Source: Cytophagales bacterium | GTDB lineage: Bacteria; Bacteroidota; Bacteroidia; Cytophagales; Cyclobacteriaceae | NCBI GenBank assembly: GCA_017303805.1 | Contig: JAFLBQ010000002.1 | Coordinates: 648,723 to 712,722, forward strand | Length of the DNA stretch: 64,000 bases | Direction: 5' to 3' | Notes under the pieces: generated by a model | The model's input: the letters and a program-made list of their open reading frames with translations, nothing else | The model's database searches: none | Told to the model about the DNA's origin: nothing | Program-made: the position numbers and the translations under genes | Shown here: positions 29,035-37,940 of the stretch, in pieces | Numbering within the stretch: the first letter of the stretch is position 1 | Layout: each line of letters begins with the position of its first letter

Positions 29035-30324
29035 TTACGCGTTGGCAATTTTCAGCACGGCATCTATAAACCGATCTAAATCTTTGAGAGCGGTATATAC
29101 GTGCGGAGTTATTCGAACGGCATTGAGCTTTTCCCACTTTACAGATGTAGTATGGATCTGAAATTGATTGAATAGTTTGGCTGAAATATCCGCAGCCTCC
29201 ATGCCTTCGATGCTAAAAGTGCCGAGGGCGCATGAATATTCCGGCTTGAGCGAAATGTGCAATTTGATTTTTGGATGTTTCGCTACCGCCTGGCACCAAT
29301 ACAATTTCAAATAATGCAAGCGTTCTTGTTTGCGGGTGCCGCCAATGGCATTGTGAAAATCGATGGCTTGCCCAATGGCTTGCTCCGGTGCGAACGACCG
29401 TGTACCCAACGCTTCAAATTTTCGGATGTCGGCACTTTGCGGCTTCTCTACCGAAAACAGCGGCCATGTTTTTTCAATGAGTGGTTTGCGGATGTACAAC
29501 ATACCGGTTCCAAAAGGTGCGCACAGCCATTTGTGCAGGCTGGTGCCCAGGTAGTCGCAATCAAAATCAGAAACTTTAAAATGGAGGTGGGCGAAAGAGT
29601 GTGCCGCATCTACGATGGTGAGGATACCGCGTTTTCGGGCTTCGGCACATAGTTTAGCAACAGGTGTAATCTGGCCACTCCAGTTAATGATGTGTGTAAG
29701 GTGCCAGACTTTGGTTTTGGTTGTGGTGGCCCCGATGTAGAGTTTTATTAAAGTGTCGTCATTTTCGATGGGTAGTTCTGGTGTAATCCAGTTTATTTTT
29801 ATGCCTTCGCGCTGTTCGCGTTGGTTCCACGCATGTATCATGTTGGGGTAATCGTAGCGTGTCATTACAATTTCATCACCCCGTTTCAAATCGGTGCCCC
29901 ACGTAACTGTACCCAATGCTTCGGTGGTATTGCGGTTAACGGCAATGGTTTCGGCATCTACGCCCGCCAGGTCGGCCAGCTTGCGCCTTAGGCCCTCGCG
30001 GCCGGCATCTAAAATGCGCCACATGTAGTAAGAAGGAGCCTCATTGCTTAGGTGGTAGTAGCGATCTACGGCATCTTGCACCACTTTAGGCTGTGGACTA
30101 ACCCCACCGTTGTTCAGGTTAAGGATGGTAGGACTTACGGTATAAGCCTGGGCCAACCGGGCCCATAGTTCTTCATCGGTGGCTGCGCTAAGTGCGTTCT
30201 TTTGTTGCAACGAGAGCAAGGCATCCGAAATGTCTTCGGCCAAAGCCTGGCTGGCAAGCGATGTGAGTGATAGTGCTCCGGTGGCGGTAAGCGTTTTGCG
30301 AAAGAAATTTCTGCGGGTAGCCAT
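29035..30324 (-). CDS. Exported class V aminotransferase-fold PLP enzyme
   Basis: A 429-residue PLP enzyme of the isopenicillin-N-epimerase/cysteine-desulfurase fold. The N-terminus is a Tat signal (ATRRNFFRKTLTATGAL). The PLP lysine lies in GTSLHKWLCAPFGTG, and the cofactor aspartate in IVDAAHSFAHLHF. Family members with Tat signals are common in this phylum and mostly uncharacterised. Substrate unknown. Confidence 0.87.
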   Translation of the reverse strand: MATRRNFFRKTLTATGALSLTSLASQALAEDISDALLSLQQKNALSAATDEELWARLAQAYTVSPTILNLNNGGVSPQPKVVQDAVDRYYHLSNEAPSYYMWRILDAGREGLRRKLADLAGVDAETIAVNRNTTEALGTVTWGTDLKRGDEIVMTRYDYPNMIHAWNQREQREGIKINWITPELPIENDDTLIKLYIGATTTKTKVWHLTHIINWSGQITPVAKLCAEARKRGILTIVDAAHSFAHLHFKVSDFDCDYLGTSLHKWLCAPFGTGMLYIRKPLIEKTWPLFSVEKPQSADIRKFEALGTRSFAPEQAIGQAIDFHNAIGGTRKQERLHYLKLYWCQAVAKHPKIKLHISLKPEYSCALGTFSIEGMEAADISAKLFNQFQIHTTSVKWEKLNAVRITPHVYTALKDLDRFIDAVLKIANA

Positions 30325-30374
30325 GGCGAAAGATTTCTTTCAAGGTAATTGGTTTGGACAACCAAAAAAAGAAA

Positions 30375-30725
30375 TCAGTTCTTCTTGTCTTTCGTTAGAT
30401 CGGTAATAATACTATTGAAGATGGAGAGAATCAGGCTAAAGCCTAACGCCCACCAAAATCCTTCCACCCGAAAACCGGGCACCAGGTAATCTACCAGCAG
30501 GATGATCAGGGCGTTAATCACTAAAAGGAAAAGCCCGAGTGTAACAACCGTAATCGGTATGGTAAATAAAATTAAAAGCGGTTTAACCACCACGTTGGCA
30601 ATAGCCAGCACCACTACTACCAATAAGGCATGGCCATAACCCTCTACATAAACTCCATTTTGCAGCAAGTAGCCGGTAAGCAATACGGCAAGGCCGTTTA
30701 AAAGAAAGCGTACAAGTCCGTTCAT
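30375..30725 (-). CDS. Phage-holin-IV superfamily small membrane protein
   Basis: A 116-residue, four-helix protein matching the bacterial 'phage holin family' (DUF/PF04020-like) pattern: NGVYVEGYGHALLVVVVLAI, KPLLILFTIPITVVTLGLF, and VDYLVPGFRVEGFWWAL. Despite the name, such genes sit in non-phage contexts and their function is unknown. No phage genes are nearby. Confidence 0.8.
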   Translation of the reverse strand: MNGLVRFLLNGLAVLLTGYLLQNGVYVEGYGHALLVVVVLAIANVVVKPLLILFTIPITVVTLGLFLLVINALIILLVDYLVPGFRVEGFWWALGFSLILSIFNSIITDLTKDKKN

Positions 30726-30836
30726 AGACAGAAATAAATTTCTCTAAGATAGAATTTTAGACTTAGGGAACCATGTTCAAATATTGATTTCAAATTTTGA
30801 ATTTTAAATTTTGAATCTCCTACCTTCGCTACGCTT

Positions 30837-32210
30837 ATGTACGCTATTGTGGATATTGAAACTACGGGCGGGTATGCGGAGAATCATCGCGTAACCGAAA
30901 TAGCAATTTACCATTACGATGGCCTGCAGGTTACCGACCGGTTTCATACCCTGCTTAACCCGGGTCGTAAAATTCCGCAATTTATTACGGGCCTTACCGG
31001 AATAACTTCACAAATGGTAGAAGAAGCTCCGGCTTTTGAAGATGTAGCCGAAGAGATTTTCGATTGGTTAAAAGACAGGGTATTTGTTGCTCACAATGCG
31101 CACTTCGATTACAGTTTTCTTAAGAAAGAATTTGACGAGGTTGGCATTACCTGGAACACAAAAAAACTTTGTACCGTAAGGCTTAGCCGTAAAATTATTC
31201 CCGGGCTAAGCTCCTACAGTTTGGGCCGGCTGGCCGAAAGCCTGGGTATAAAAATACCCGATAGGCACCGGGCTGGTGGCGATGCGCTGGCCACAGCAAA
31301 AATTTTTGATTTGCTGATGAAGCGCGACCAGGGCGGGGTAATCGCCAAAGCGCTTAAACGAAACTCGGGCGAAACCATTCTGCCACCTAACCTTCCAAAA
31401 GCCGAGTTTGACAAATTACCGGCAACGGCCGGTGTGTATTACTTTCATGATGCACGCGGCACAGTTATTTATGTAGGCAAAGCCATCAACATAAAAAAAA
31501 GAATTGCCGGCCACTTTACAGGCGAAGCCCGCGAGTGGAATCGCTCCAATATTCGGAATGAAATTCATTACATCAGTTACGAGCTTACCGGCAACGAGTT
31601 GATTGCCCTCATTCTGGAGTCGCAGGAGATAAGGCGACTGTGGCCCAAGTATAACCTGGCCCAGAAGTACAAAGTAGAAGAGTGGGGCGTATATGATTAT
31701 GAAGACCGCAACGGCTATTTGCGGTTTGTGATTAACAGTGTAACCAAAGGAGCGCGCCCGCTCATTACCTTTTCATCGAAAGGCGATGCCTGGAATTTTA
31801 TGTGGGAGAAAGTAAAAGCCCACGACCTATGCCCTAAGTTGAGTGGCCTGCAACTCGCTAAAGGGTTATGTTTTAGTCACCAGTCGGGTACGTGTAAAGG
31901 TGCATGCCAGGGAGTAGAAAAAGTAAAGAAGTACAACAAGCGCGCACAAAAAGCCATTGACTCATTCTTTGAAACCGGGGAAACCGTAGCGTTGGTAGGT
32001 AAGGGCAGAAGACCCGATGAAAAATCGGTGGTGTTGGTAGAGAATGGCAATTACCAGGGCTTTGGTTTTTTTGAAGAGCGCGAAAGTATTTCCAACCTGG
32101 AAGCAGCCCGCATGTACATCAAACCTTCTAAAGACAACCGCGTGGTTCAGAATATTGTAAACTCATACCTCACAAATCCTAAAGGGGTGGAGTTGGTGTT
32201 GTTCAATTGA
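30837..32210 (+). CDS. DnaQ-like exonuclease fused to a UvrC-type GIY-YIG nuclease
   Basis: A 457-residue fusion. Residues 1-165 are a DEDDh 3'-5' exonuclease like DNA polymerase III epsilon ([29 protein letters not shown]). Residues about 190-300 are a GIY-YIG nuclease ([21 protein letters not shown]) like UvrC/Cho. The tail has Cys residues in [16 protein letters not shown]. Homologous two-domain proteins are known in several phyla and are thought to process or repair DNA. It lacks the UvrC C-terminal endonuclease, so it supplements rather than replaces the uvrC at 7.0-8.8 kb. Confidence 0.9.
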   Translation: MYAIVDIETTGGYAENHRVTEIAIYHYDGLQVTDRFHTLLNPGRKIPQFITGLTGITSQMVEEAPAFEDVAEEIFDWLKDRVFVAHNAHFDYSFLKKEFDEVGITWNTKKLCTVRLSRKIIPGLSSYSLGRLAESLGIKIPDRHRAGGDALATAKIFDLLMKRDQGGVIAKALKRNSGETILPPNLPKAEFDKLPATAGVYYFHDARGTVIYVGKAINIKKRIAGHFTGEAREWNRSNIRNEIHYISYELTGNELIALILESQEIRRLWPKYNLAQKYKVEEWGVYDYEDRNGYLRFVINSVTKGARPLITFSSKGDAWNFMWEKVKAHDLCPKLSGLQLAKGLCFSHQSGTCKGACQGVEKVKKYNKRAQKAIDSFFETGETVALVGKGRRPDEKSVVLVENGNYQGFGFFEERESISNLEAARMYIKPSKDNRVVQNIVNSYLTNPKGVELVLFN

Positions 32211-32420
32211 TTTGGTTGTAGATAATTTTTCCATCAAATACGGTTAGTATTACTTTTGTTTCGTGTGTTTTCATGGGGTTGATGGTGAACAGATCCTGTG
32301 AAAGAACAATGATGTCGGCTAATTAGCCCACCTTAAGTTGGCCTTTCAGATTTTCTTCGAAAGACGAATAAGCACCGGCTGCCGTGTAGGCTTGCGCGAT
32401 AGAAGCCCCAAAGAAGAGGA
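32203..32420 (-). pseudogene. C-terminal remnant of an amidohydrolase
   Basis: On the minus strand the frame reads AYTAAGAYSSFEENLKGQ, then LKVG, a stop (TAA where family members have Lys), then [16 protein letters not shown] and [13 protein letters not shown]. This is recognisably the end of a YtcJ-like metal-dependent amidohydrolase. Both the 5' part and the catalytic residues are gone. The remnant's own stop lies inside the 3' end of the exonuclease gene. Confidence 0.75.
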
Positions 32421-32464
32421 ACCCCGCTTTCAACTATTACTGTTAAAGCTATACCTTTGATGCA

Positions 32465-32722
32465 ATGAACTACATCGACCTGTTCGGCTACTTCGGTAGC
32501 TTTTTAACCTGCATTACGTTTATACCCCAGGTGTACAAAACCTGGCAAACAAAAAGGGCGGGCGACCTTAGCCTGGCCATGATGTTGATTGTGGTGCTGA
32601 GCACCATTGTATGGCTGGTGTACGGCTTTGCGCTGATGCTCTGGCCCGTTATTGTTGCCAACGGCATTGTGTTTACGCTCAGCCTTATCTTGGTTTATTT
32701 TAAACTTACGTTTAAGCAGTAA
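32465..32722 (+). CDS. SemiSWEET-type sugar transporter
   Basis: An 85-residue protein with three membrane helices and the PQ motif (TFIPQVYKTW) of SemiSWEETs, which dimerise to carry sugars across the membrane. Length is typical of bacterial members. It stands alone. Confidence 0.88.
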   Translation: MNYIDLFGYFGSFLTCITFIPQVYKTWQTKRAGDLSLAMMLIVVLSTIVWLVYGFALMLWPVIVANGIVFTLSLILVYFKLTFKQ

Positions 32723-32918
32723 AAAAATTGTTTCCGGTTGCCAGCTATTGGTTTCCGGAAACGGGCAGCGAATTGATCCCCTTCGTAACAAAGTTTTTGG
32801 AATTAATAAGGCGATGGCCTTCGTTACCTGCGCCTAACCAAATTCACACCTTCCTCAAAAAATTTTAACCCAAAAGGGTTATTATTGCGTTTTCAACTTT
32901 ACAAGAAAGCATTCTTTT

Positions 32919-33905
32919 ATGGCATTGGCAGAAGCAACCGTTCATAGCGAGCATCATCAGAAAGTAAAAGCGGTTTACACCGAAGTAGCCAAAGTAGTTG
33001 TAGGCCAGGAGTACATGGTAAACCGCCTGCTGGTTGGGTTATTTACCAACGGGCACATTTTATTGGAAGGCGTACCCGGCCTGGCCAAAACCCTTACCAT
33101 TAGCACGGTGGCCCGGGTGCTGCACCTCGATTTTGCCCGCATCCAGTTTACGCCCGACCTGCTGCCGGCCGATTTGGTGGGCACCATGATCTACAATCAG
33201 AAAGAAGGAAAGTTTGAAGTAAAGAAGGGCCCCATCTTTGCCAACATTGTGCTGGCCGATGAAATTAACCGCTCGCCCGCCAAAGTGCAATCGGCCCTGC
33301 TGGAAGCCATGCAGGAGAAACAGGTTACCATTGGCGAAACCACATTTAAGTTAGATAAGCCCTTTCTGGTAATGGCTACGCAAAACCCGGTAGAAAACGA
33401 GGGAACCTACCCGCTACCCGAAGCGCAGATTGACCGCTTTATGATGAAGGTGTTTGTTGACTACCCTACCAAAGAACACGAACTGGAAATTATGCGCAGA
33501 ATTTCCAACATGCAGTTTAGCTACGAGGTAAATCCCATTCTTACCAAAGAAGATATTTTTGCTATACGCGAGGCGGTGAATAAAGTGAAGATGTCTGAAT
33601 CGCTGGAGAAATATATTATTGAATTAGTTACCGCCACCCGCAGGCCTAAAGAATATAAATTAGAAAACGAAGCCCAATACATTCAGTTTGGTGCCTCGCC
33701 CCGGGCCAGTATTAACATGAACCTGGCCGCCAAGGCAGTGGCCTTTATGGATGGGCGCGAGTATGTGTTGCCCGAAGACATAAAAGAAGTAGCATTGGAT
33801 GTAATGAACCACCGCATCATACTCAACTACGAAGCGGAAGCAGATAACGTGCGCACCAAAGACATTATTAAAGCCTTGCTTACCAAAGTACCGATTACAA
33901 AGTAA
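32919..33905 (+). CDS. MoxR-family AAA+ ATPase
   Basis: A 328-residue AAA_3 ATPase with Walker A EGVPGLAKT, Walker B VLADEINRSP and the sensor segment VMATQNPVENEGTYPLPEAQIDRF. MoxR proteins act as chaperones in assembling metal enzymes or von Willebrand factor A protein complexes. The usual DUF58 and vWA partners do not follow here; the next gene is on the opposite strand. A hairpin AACCC-AAAA-GGGTT lies about 40 bp upstream. Confidence 0.93.
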   Translation: MALAEATVHSEHHQKVKAVYTEVAKVVVGQEYMVNRLLVGLFTNGHILLEGVPGLAKTLTISTVARVLHLDFARIQFTPDLLPADLVGTMIYNQKEGKFEVKKGPIFANIVLADEINRSPAKVQSALLEAMQEKQVTIGETTFKLDKPFLVMATQNPVENEGTYPLPEAQIDRFMMKVFVDYPTKEHELEIMRRISNMQFSYEVNPILTKEDIFAIREAVNKVKMSESLEKYIIELVTATRRPKEYKLENEAQYIQFGASPRASINMNLAAKAVAFMDGREYVLPEDIKEVALDVMNHRIILNYEAEADNVRTKDIIKALLTKVPITK

Positions 33906-33952
33906 GTACGTGCTGTTAGGAAGGATTAACATGCCGCACGCATAGTCCAAAA

Positions 33953-34585
33953 TTAACGGCTGCGTGTATTAACTTTAGAAAAGGCAAAACAGATTTCCCG
34001 CCCAATTTCCAACACGCGTTCGGTGTATTTTTCTTCCTCTTGCGGAGTTCCATCAAAATCTTTCGGGTCGTTATACGGCAGTGAAATTCTTTTTTCGGCA
34101 CCTGCCACTACGGGACAGCTTTCATCGGCTTGCGAGCACGTCATAATAGCAGCAAACTGTGTTGGGTTAAATGCATCGCTATATACTTTCGAAAACAGAA
34201 TAAGCGGTGGCGCATGGTTGGCGTAATGTGCCTCGTACCTGGGGTTGGCTGTGCTGTCGGTGGCCACAATCTGAAAGCCCACTTTTGTTAGAGCAGTTAC
34301 TGCCCGCGGGTTAACTGCGGTGGCTTCGGTGCCACCCGAAAAACAATGTACATTATTCAGTTCATAATGGAGGGCAGCAGCCTGTGCCCACGCCTGGGCT
34401 ATATGACTTCTGCGCGAGTTGTGGGTGCAGATGAAGTTGAGGTTAGCAGGGGTTCTGGATTTTATTTTGGCTTCAATAAAATGACTAAGAAGCATTAACC
34501 GCGTCTTTCGCAGTTCGGAAATGTGTATAAAGCCAGCTTCAAATTCTGAGATCTGGCCGGCAAGCGCCTGGTTTACAAAAGACAT
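33953..34585 (-). CDS. Low-molecular-weight phosphatase / arsenate-reductase-like protein
   Basis: A 210-residue protein whose central part is an LMW-PTP/ArsC fold. The CX5R loop is CTHNSRRS near residue 58, followed by AQAWA, and the acid residue region PYNDPKDFDGTPQEEEKY lies near the end. ArsC-type enzymes of this fold also use additional cysteines: a Cys in MTCSQADESCPV is a candidate. Protein phosphatase activity is the alternative. An 18-bp palindrome sits 14 bp upstream of its start. Confidence 0.78.
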   Translation of the reverse strand: MSFVNQALAGQISEFEAGFIHISELRKTRLMLLSHFIEAKIKSRTPANLNFICTHNSRRSHIAQAWAQAAALHYELNNVHCFSGGTEATAVNPRAVTALTKVGFQIVATDSTANPRYEAHYANHAPPLILFSKVYSDAFNPTQFAAIMTCSQADESCPVVAGAEKRISLPYNDPKDFDGTPQEEEKYTERVLEIGREICFAFSKVNTRSR

Positions 34586-34598
34586 GCATCAAAATTTA

Positions 34599-34616
34599 AA
34601 TCGTAATATTACGATT
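34599..34616 (-). promoter_or_regulatory. Perfect 18-bp palindrome, operator candidate
   Basis: AATCGTAATATTACGATT is perfectly self-complementary and lies directly upstream of the arsenate-reductase-like gene. ArsR-family repressors bind AT-rich dyads of this size. No regulator gene is adjacent, so the binding protein is unknown. Confidence 0.5.
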
Positions 34617-34869
34617 AGCGGGCACCACTAGCAAATGTTAACCGAATCTTACTTTTATTATGGGCCCTTTATCGCAATGTTATTTGGTTAACTCAACTAA
34701 CTACCTCACGATCATCTGCCTTATTGCAAATCCTGGATTTTACCTGTAAGCGGTGGGGTCATTTCAGCGGCCTTACGGGTTCTTGTCTTTAACAATTCGG
34801 TAACATAGCCGCCTTAGCGGGATAATATTGAGGCGGCACCTTTGCGTCAAATAAATTAATCCTCACTCT

Positions 34870-37725
34870 ATGGTACGCTTTGTACTGGTTCTTTTAGCGA
34901 TTTCAGGTTCTTTGATTGCGGTTGCGCAAAATGGCAGCATCTCCGGAAAAGTTACCGATGCGGCAACAGGCGAAGCCATTGTAGGCGCCAACGCCATAAT
35001 TCAAGGAACTACCGTAGGGGCTTCTACCGATCTGGATGGACTCTTTACCATTGGGAATTTAAAACCCGGCACCTACACGGTGGCCATATCGTTTGTAACC
35101 TACAAAACACACATTATTGCCGATGTGGTAGTAGAGCCCGGAAAAATAACCAGCGTACAAGTTCCGCTAAGTGAAGATGCTACCGAATTACAAGAGGTAG
35201 TAGTAACCAGTACCCGCCAGATTAACACAGACCATAGCCTGGTGGCGGCCATCAAAGAAAGTAAGTTGGTAGTAAGCGGTATTTCGGCCGAGCAAATTGT
35301 GAAGCTGCCTGATAGCGATGCCGCTCAGATTGCGCAACGCGTGCCTGGCATAACCATAGTTGATAACCGGTTTGTAATGGTGCGGGGTGTGCCCGAACGG
35401 TACAATCAGGTAATGATTAACGGAGCAATTGCCCCCAGCACGGAAATTGACAGAAGGTCTTTTTCGTTTGATCTGATCCCCAGCAGTTCCATCGATCAGA
35501 TGCTGATCTATAAATCAGGTTCGCCAGAAATGCCAGGCGATTTTGCCGGAGGTGTTATTCGCATGATAACGAAAGAAACTTCTTCTGAAGAATACACCAG
35601 CTTTGGGTTTAGCACCGGCTATCGTGTAGGAACAACCTTTAATTCATTTAACAAATCCCAAAGCAGCGCTACCGATTTTTTAGGGTTCGATAATGGGATG
35701 CGTTCCCTTCCGGCCGGGTTTCCGTCAAGCGAAGCCATGCGCGAAAGTCCTACCCGGTCTTCGCTTCGGTCCGATGCGGGTAAGTCGTTGCTTAACACGA
35801 TGAACTACTCTACCATCGAAGCACCCATGGACTTTGGTCTTAACTTTGGGTTAGCCCGCAATCTCCAGTTCGGTTCTTTTAAAGCCAGCAATGTTACAGC
35901 GCTCAGCTACTCCCGCAGTTTTCAGAACTACGATATGAGTTTTATTCGTTACAACGAAGTGCGTACCCAACCTAACCAGGAGCCGGTAATTCAGTTCGAC
36001 TTTAACGATAACTACTCCAAGTCTGAATCAAAGATAAACCTGGTGCACAATTGGTTATTCGACTTGGGTGCGCGGGCCAAAGTAAGATTTAAAAACCTGG
36101 CCGTACAGATTGGTGAAGATCAGGCCATGTTGCGCTCAGGCTTTAACAACTACGAGCAAGTAGGTAAACTTCAAAACAACAATGCCTATCGGTACCTGTC
36201 GCGGTTTATTTATGCCGGCCAGTTGGAAGGAACTTTAAAATCGGCCAACGAAGCAACTATTTATTCTGTTGCTTTTGGCGCAAACTACATTAACCGCAAC
36301 GAGCCGGACTATCGCAGGTTCAGGCGCGTAAAGGTTGCCAATTCCAACGATCCCTTCGAACTGATTCTGCCGCCCAGCTCCTCGCCAATTGATGCAGGCC
36401 GGTTTTATTCCGAACTGGAAGATAAAGGCTTCTCGAACGGATTTAATGTTGAACACAAGTTTGGAAGCGTAAAAGCAGAACGTTCGGCATCGGTAAAAGC
36501 CGGCTATTATCTTGAGAAGAAAGACCGCCACTTTAGCGCGCGCTACATCAGTTACTTTTATCCGGGCATCAACGGCTTTCCGGCCGAAGTGGGGCAAGAC
36601 ATTATTCATCAATCACTCGATCGGTTGTTCTCGCCCGAAAACATGTTTACCTACAATCAGGATGGCAGCGTAATACCGGGCATGGCGGTAATTGAAGGAA
36701 CTCGCCCAACCGACCGGTATAAAGGTGAAAATTTTTATTCGGCCGGGTATGTATCTGGTTCATTACCGGTTGGCAAATTTGATTTGTCGGGTGGCATTCG
36801 GGTAGAAAATAACGTGCAGAAATTAACCACGCAAAATGATGCCGGCCCCATTGCGGTTAACAACCCCATTCTTTCGCCTTTGCCTTTTGTAAACCTGGCG
36901 TTTAATGTTACCAAAAGAGCCCTTATTCGTACTGCTTACAGCCGCACCATTAACCGGCCTGAGTTTAGAGAGTTAGCACCTTTTGGATACTATCAGTTTG
37001 AATTGGATGCCAATACATTCGGAAACCCAAATCTTAAAACCGCTACCATCGATAATATTGATCTAAGGTTTGAGATGTATCCCAATCCGGGCGAAACATT
37101 CAGCATTGGTACTTTCTATAAAAAGTTTACCGACCCGATTGAGTTTAGCCTTACCAACACAGGCGGTTTAGGTCAGAATTTTTCGTACATCAACGCACCA
37201 CAAGCGTACAGCTACGGTGCCGAGCTGGAATTGAAAAAATCGTTGGCGAGCCTTGCGGTAAACCGTTTCTTCCGTAACACTTCGGTTAACATCAATGCTT
37301 CAATTATTAAAAGCGAAGTGGATTTGGGCGCGGCAGCTTCTGGCTTTCAAAGCCGCACAAGACCCTTGCAAGGACAATCGCCTTATGTGGTGAATGGTAA
37401 TCTCTACTACAGCGATCCGGCCACAGGCTGGTCTGTAAACATTGGCTACAATGTATTTGGAAAAAGAATAATGGCGGTGGGTAGCATCATTCTTCCTACC
37501 TGGTGGGAAATGCCCCGCAATGTAATTGATATGCAAGTGGCCAAGTCGTTTAACAAGCTGGAAGTTAAACTGAACATCAACAACCTGTTGAATGCCCGCT
37601 ACCGCATTATGCAAGACGATAACCTGGACAGCAAGATCGATAACAACATAGACCAATTCGTGCGCGGGTATCGCACCGGCCAATTGGCTACCCTAAGTGT
37701 TGGCTGGAAGTTTATGAAAGACTAA
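34870..37725 (+). CDS. TonB-dependent outer-membrane receptor with CarboxypepD_reg-like domain
   Basis: A 951-residue receptor. A signal peptide (to about VAQ, residue 20) is followed by a beta-sandwich of the carboxypeptidase-regulatory-like type (GSISGKVTDAATGEAIVGAN), the plug domain (ITIVDNRFVMVRGVPERYN) and the beta-barrel. It ends with a typical aromatic terminal strand (SVGWKFMKD). The ligand cannot be read from sequence. The next gene encodes a surface lipoprotein, and this receptor-lipoprotein order suggests joint uptake or surface binding. An inverted repeat GCCGCC/GGCGGC (34808-34837) lies just before a CACCTTTGC promoter-like box. Confidence 0.93.
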   Translation: MVRFVLVLLAISGSLIAVAQNGSISGKVTDAATGEAIVGANAIIQGTTVGASTDLDGLFTIGNLKPGTYTVAISFVTYKTHIIADVVVEPGKITSVQVPLSEDATELQEVVVTSTRQINTDHSLVAAIKESKLVVSGISAEQIVKLPDSDAAQIAQRVPGITIVDNRFVMVRGVPERYNQVMINGAIAPSTEIDRRSFSFDLIPSSSIDQMLIYKSGSPEMPGDFAGGVIRMITKETSSEEYTSFGFSTGYRVGTTFNSFNKSQSSATDFLGFDNGMRSLPAGFPSSEAMRESPTRSSLRSDAGKSLLNTMNYSTIEAPMDFGLNFGLARNLQFGSFKASNVTALSYSRSFQNYDMSFIRYNEVRTQPNQEPVIQFDFNDNYSKSESKINLVHNWLFDLGARAKVRFKNLAVQIGEDQAMLRSGFNNYEQVGKLQNNNAYRYLSRFIYAGQLEGTLKSANEATIYSVAFGANYINRNEPDYRRFRRVKVANSNDPFELILPPSSSPIDAGRFYSELEDKGFSNGFNVEHKFGSVKAERSASVKAGYYLEKKDRHFSARYISYFYPGINGFPAEVGQDIIHQSLDRLFSPENMFTYNQDGSVIPGMAVIEGTRPTDRYKGENFYSAGYVSGSLPVGKFDLSGGIRVENNVQKLTTQNDAGPIAVNNPILSPLPFVNLAFNVTKRALIRTAYSRTINRPEFRELAPFGYYQFELDANTFGNPNLKTATIDNIDLRFEMYPNPGETFSIGTFYKKFTDPIEFSLTNTGGLGQNFSYINAPQAYSYGAELELKKSLASLAVNRFFRNTSVNINASIIKSEVDLGAAASGFQSRTRPLQGQSPYVVNGNLYYSDPATGWSVNIGYNVFGKRIMAVGSIILPTWWEMPRNVIDMQVAKSFNKLEVKLNINNLLNARYRIMQDDNLDSKIDNNIDQFVRGYRTGQLATLSVGWKFMKD

Positions 37726-37940
37726 GCTTTTAAAACCGGGTGCGGGTTGTGCGGTTCGGCTAATCATTTCGTTGATTAGTTGCCGGAAGTTATTATCCAA
37801 AGGTTTCGAATGTAGTGCCCCCCCGATTTAACCGATAACATTACCGTAATAAATTCATAACGGTTTAGGTGGCAGCCAGAGGAGTGGGCACCTCTACTTT
37901 TGCCATCGAATATTTATCTGTTATACAAACTCATAAACTC

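Noticed and set aside
30375-30725. Prophage holin
   Set aside because: The family name suggests phage, but no lysin, structural or integrase gene is near; this is a common chromosomal membrane protein.
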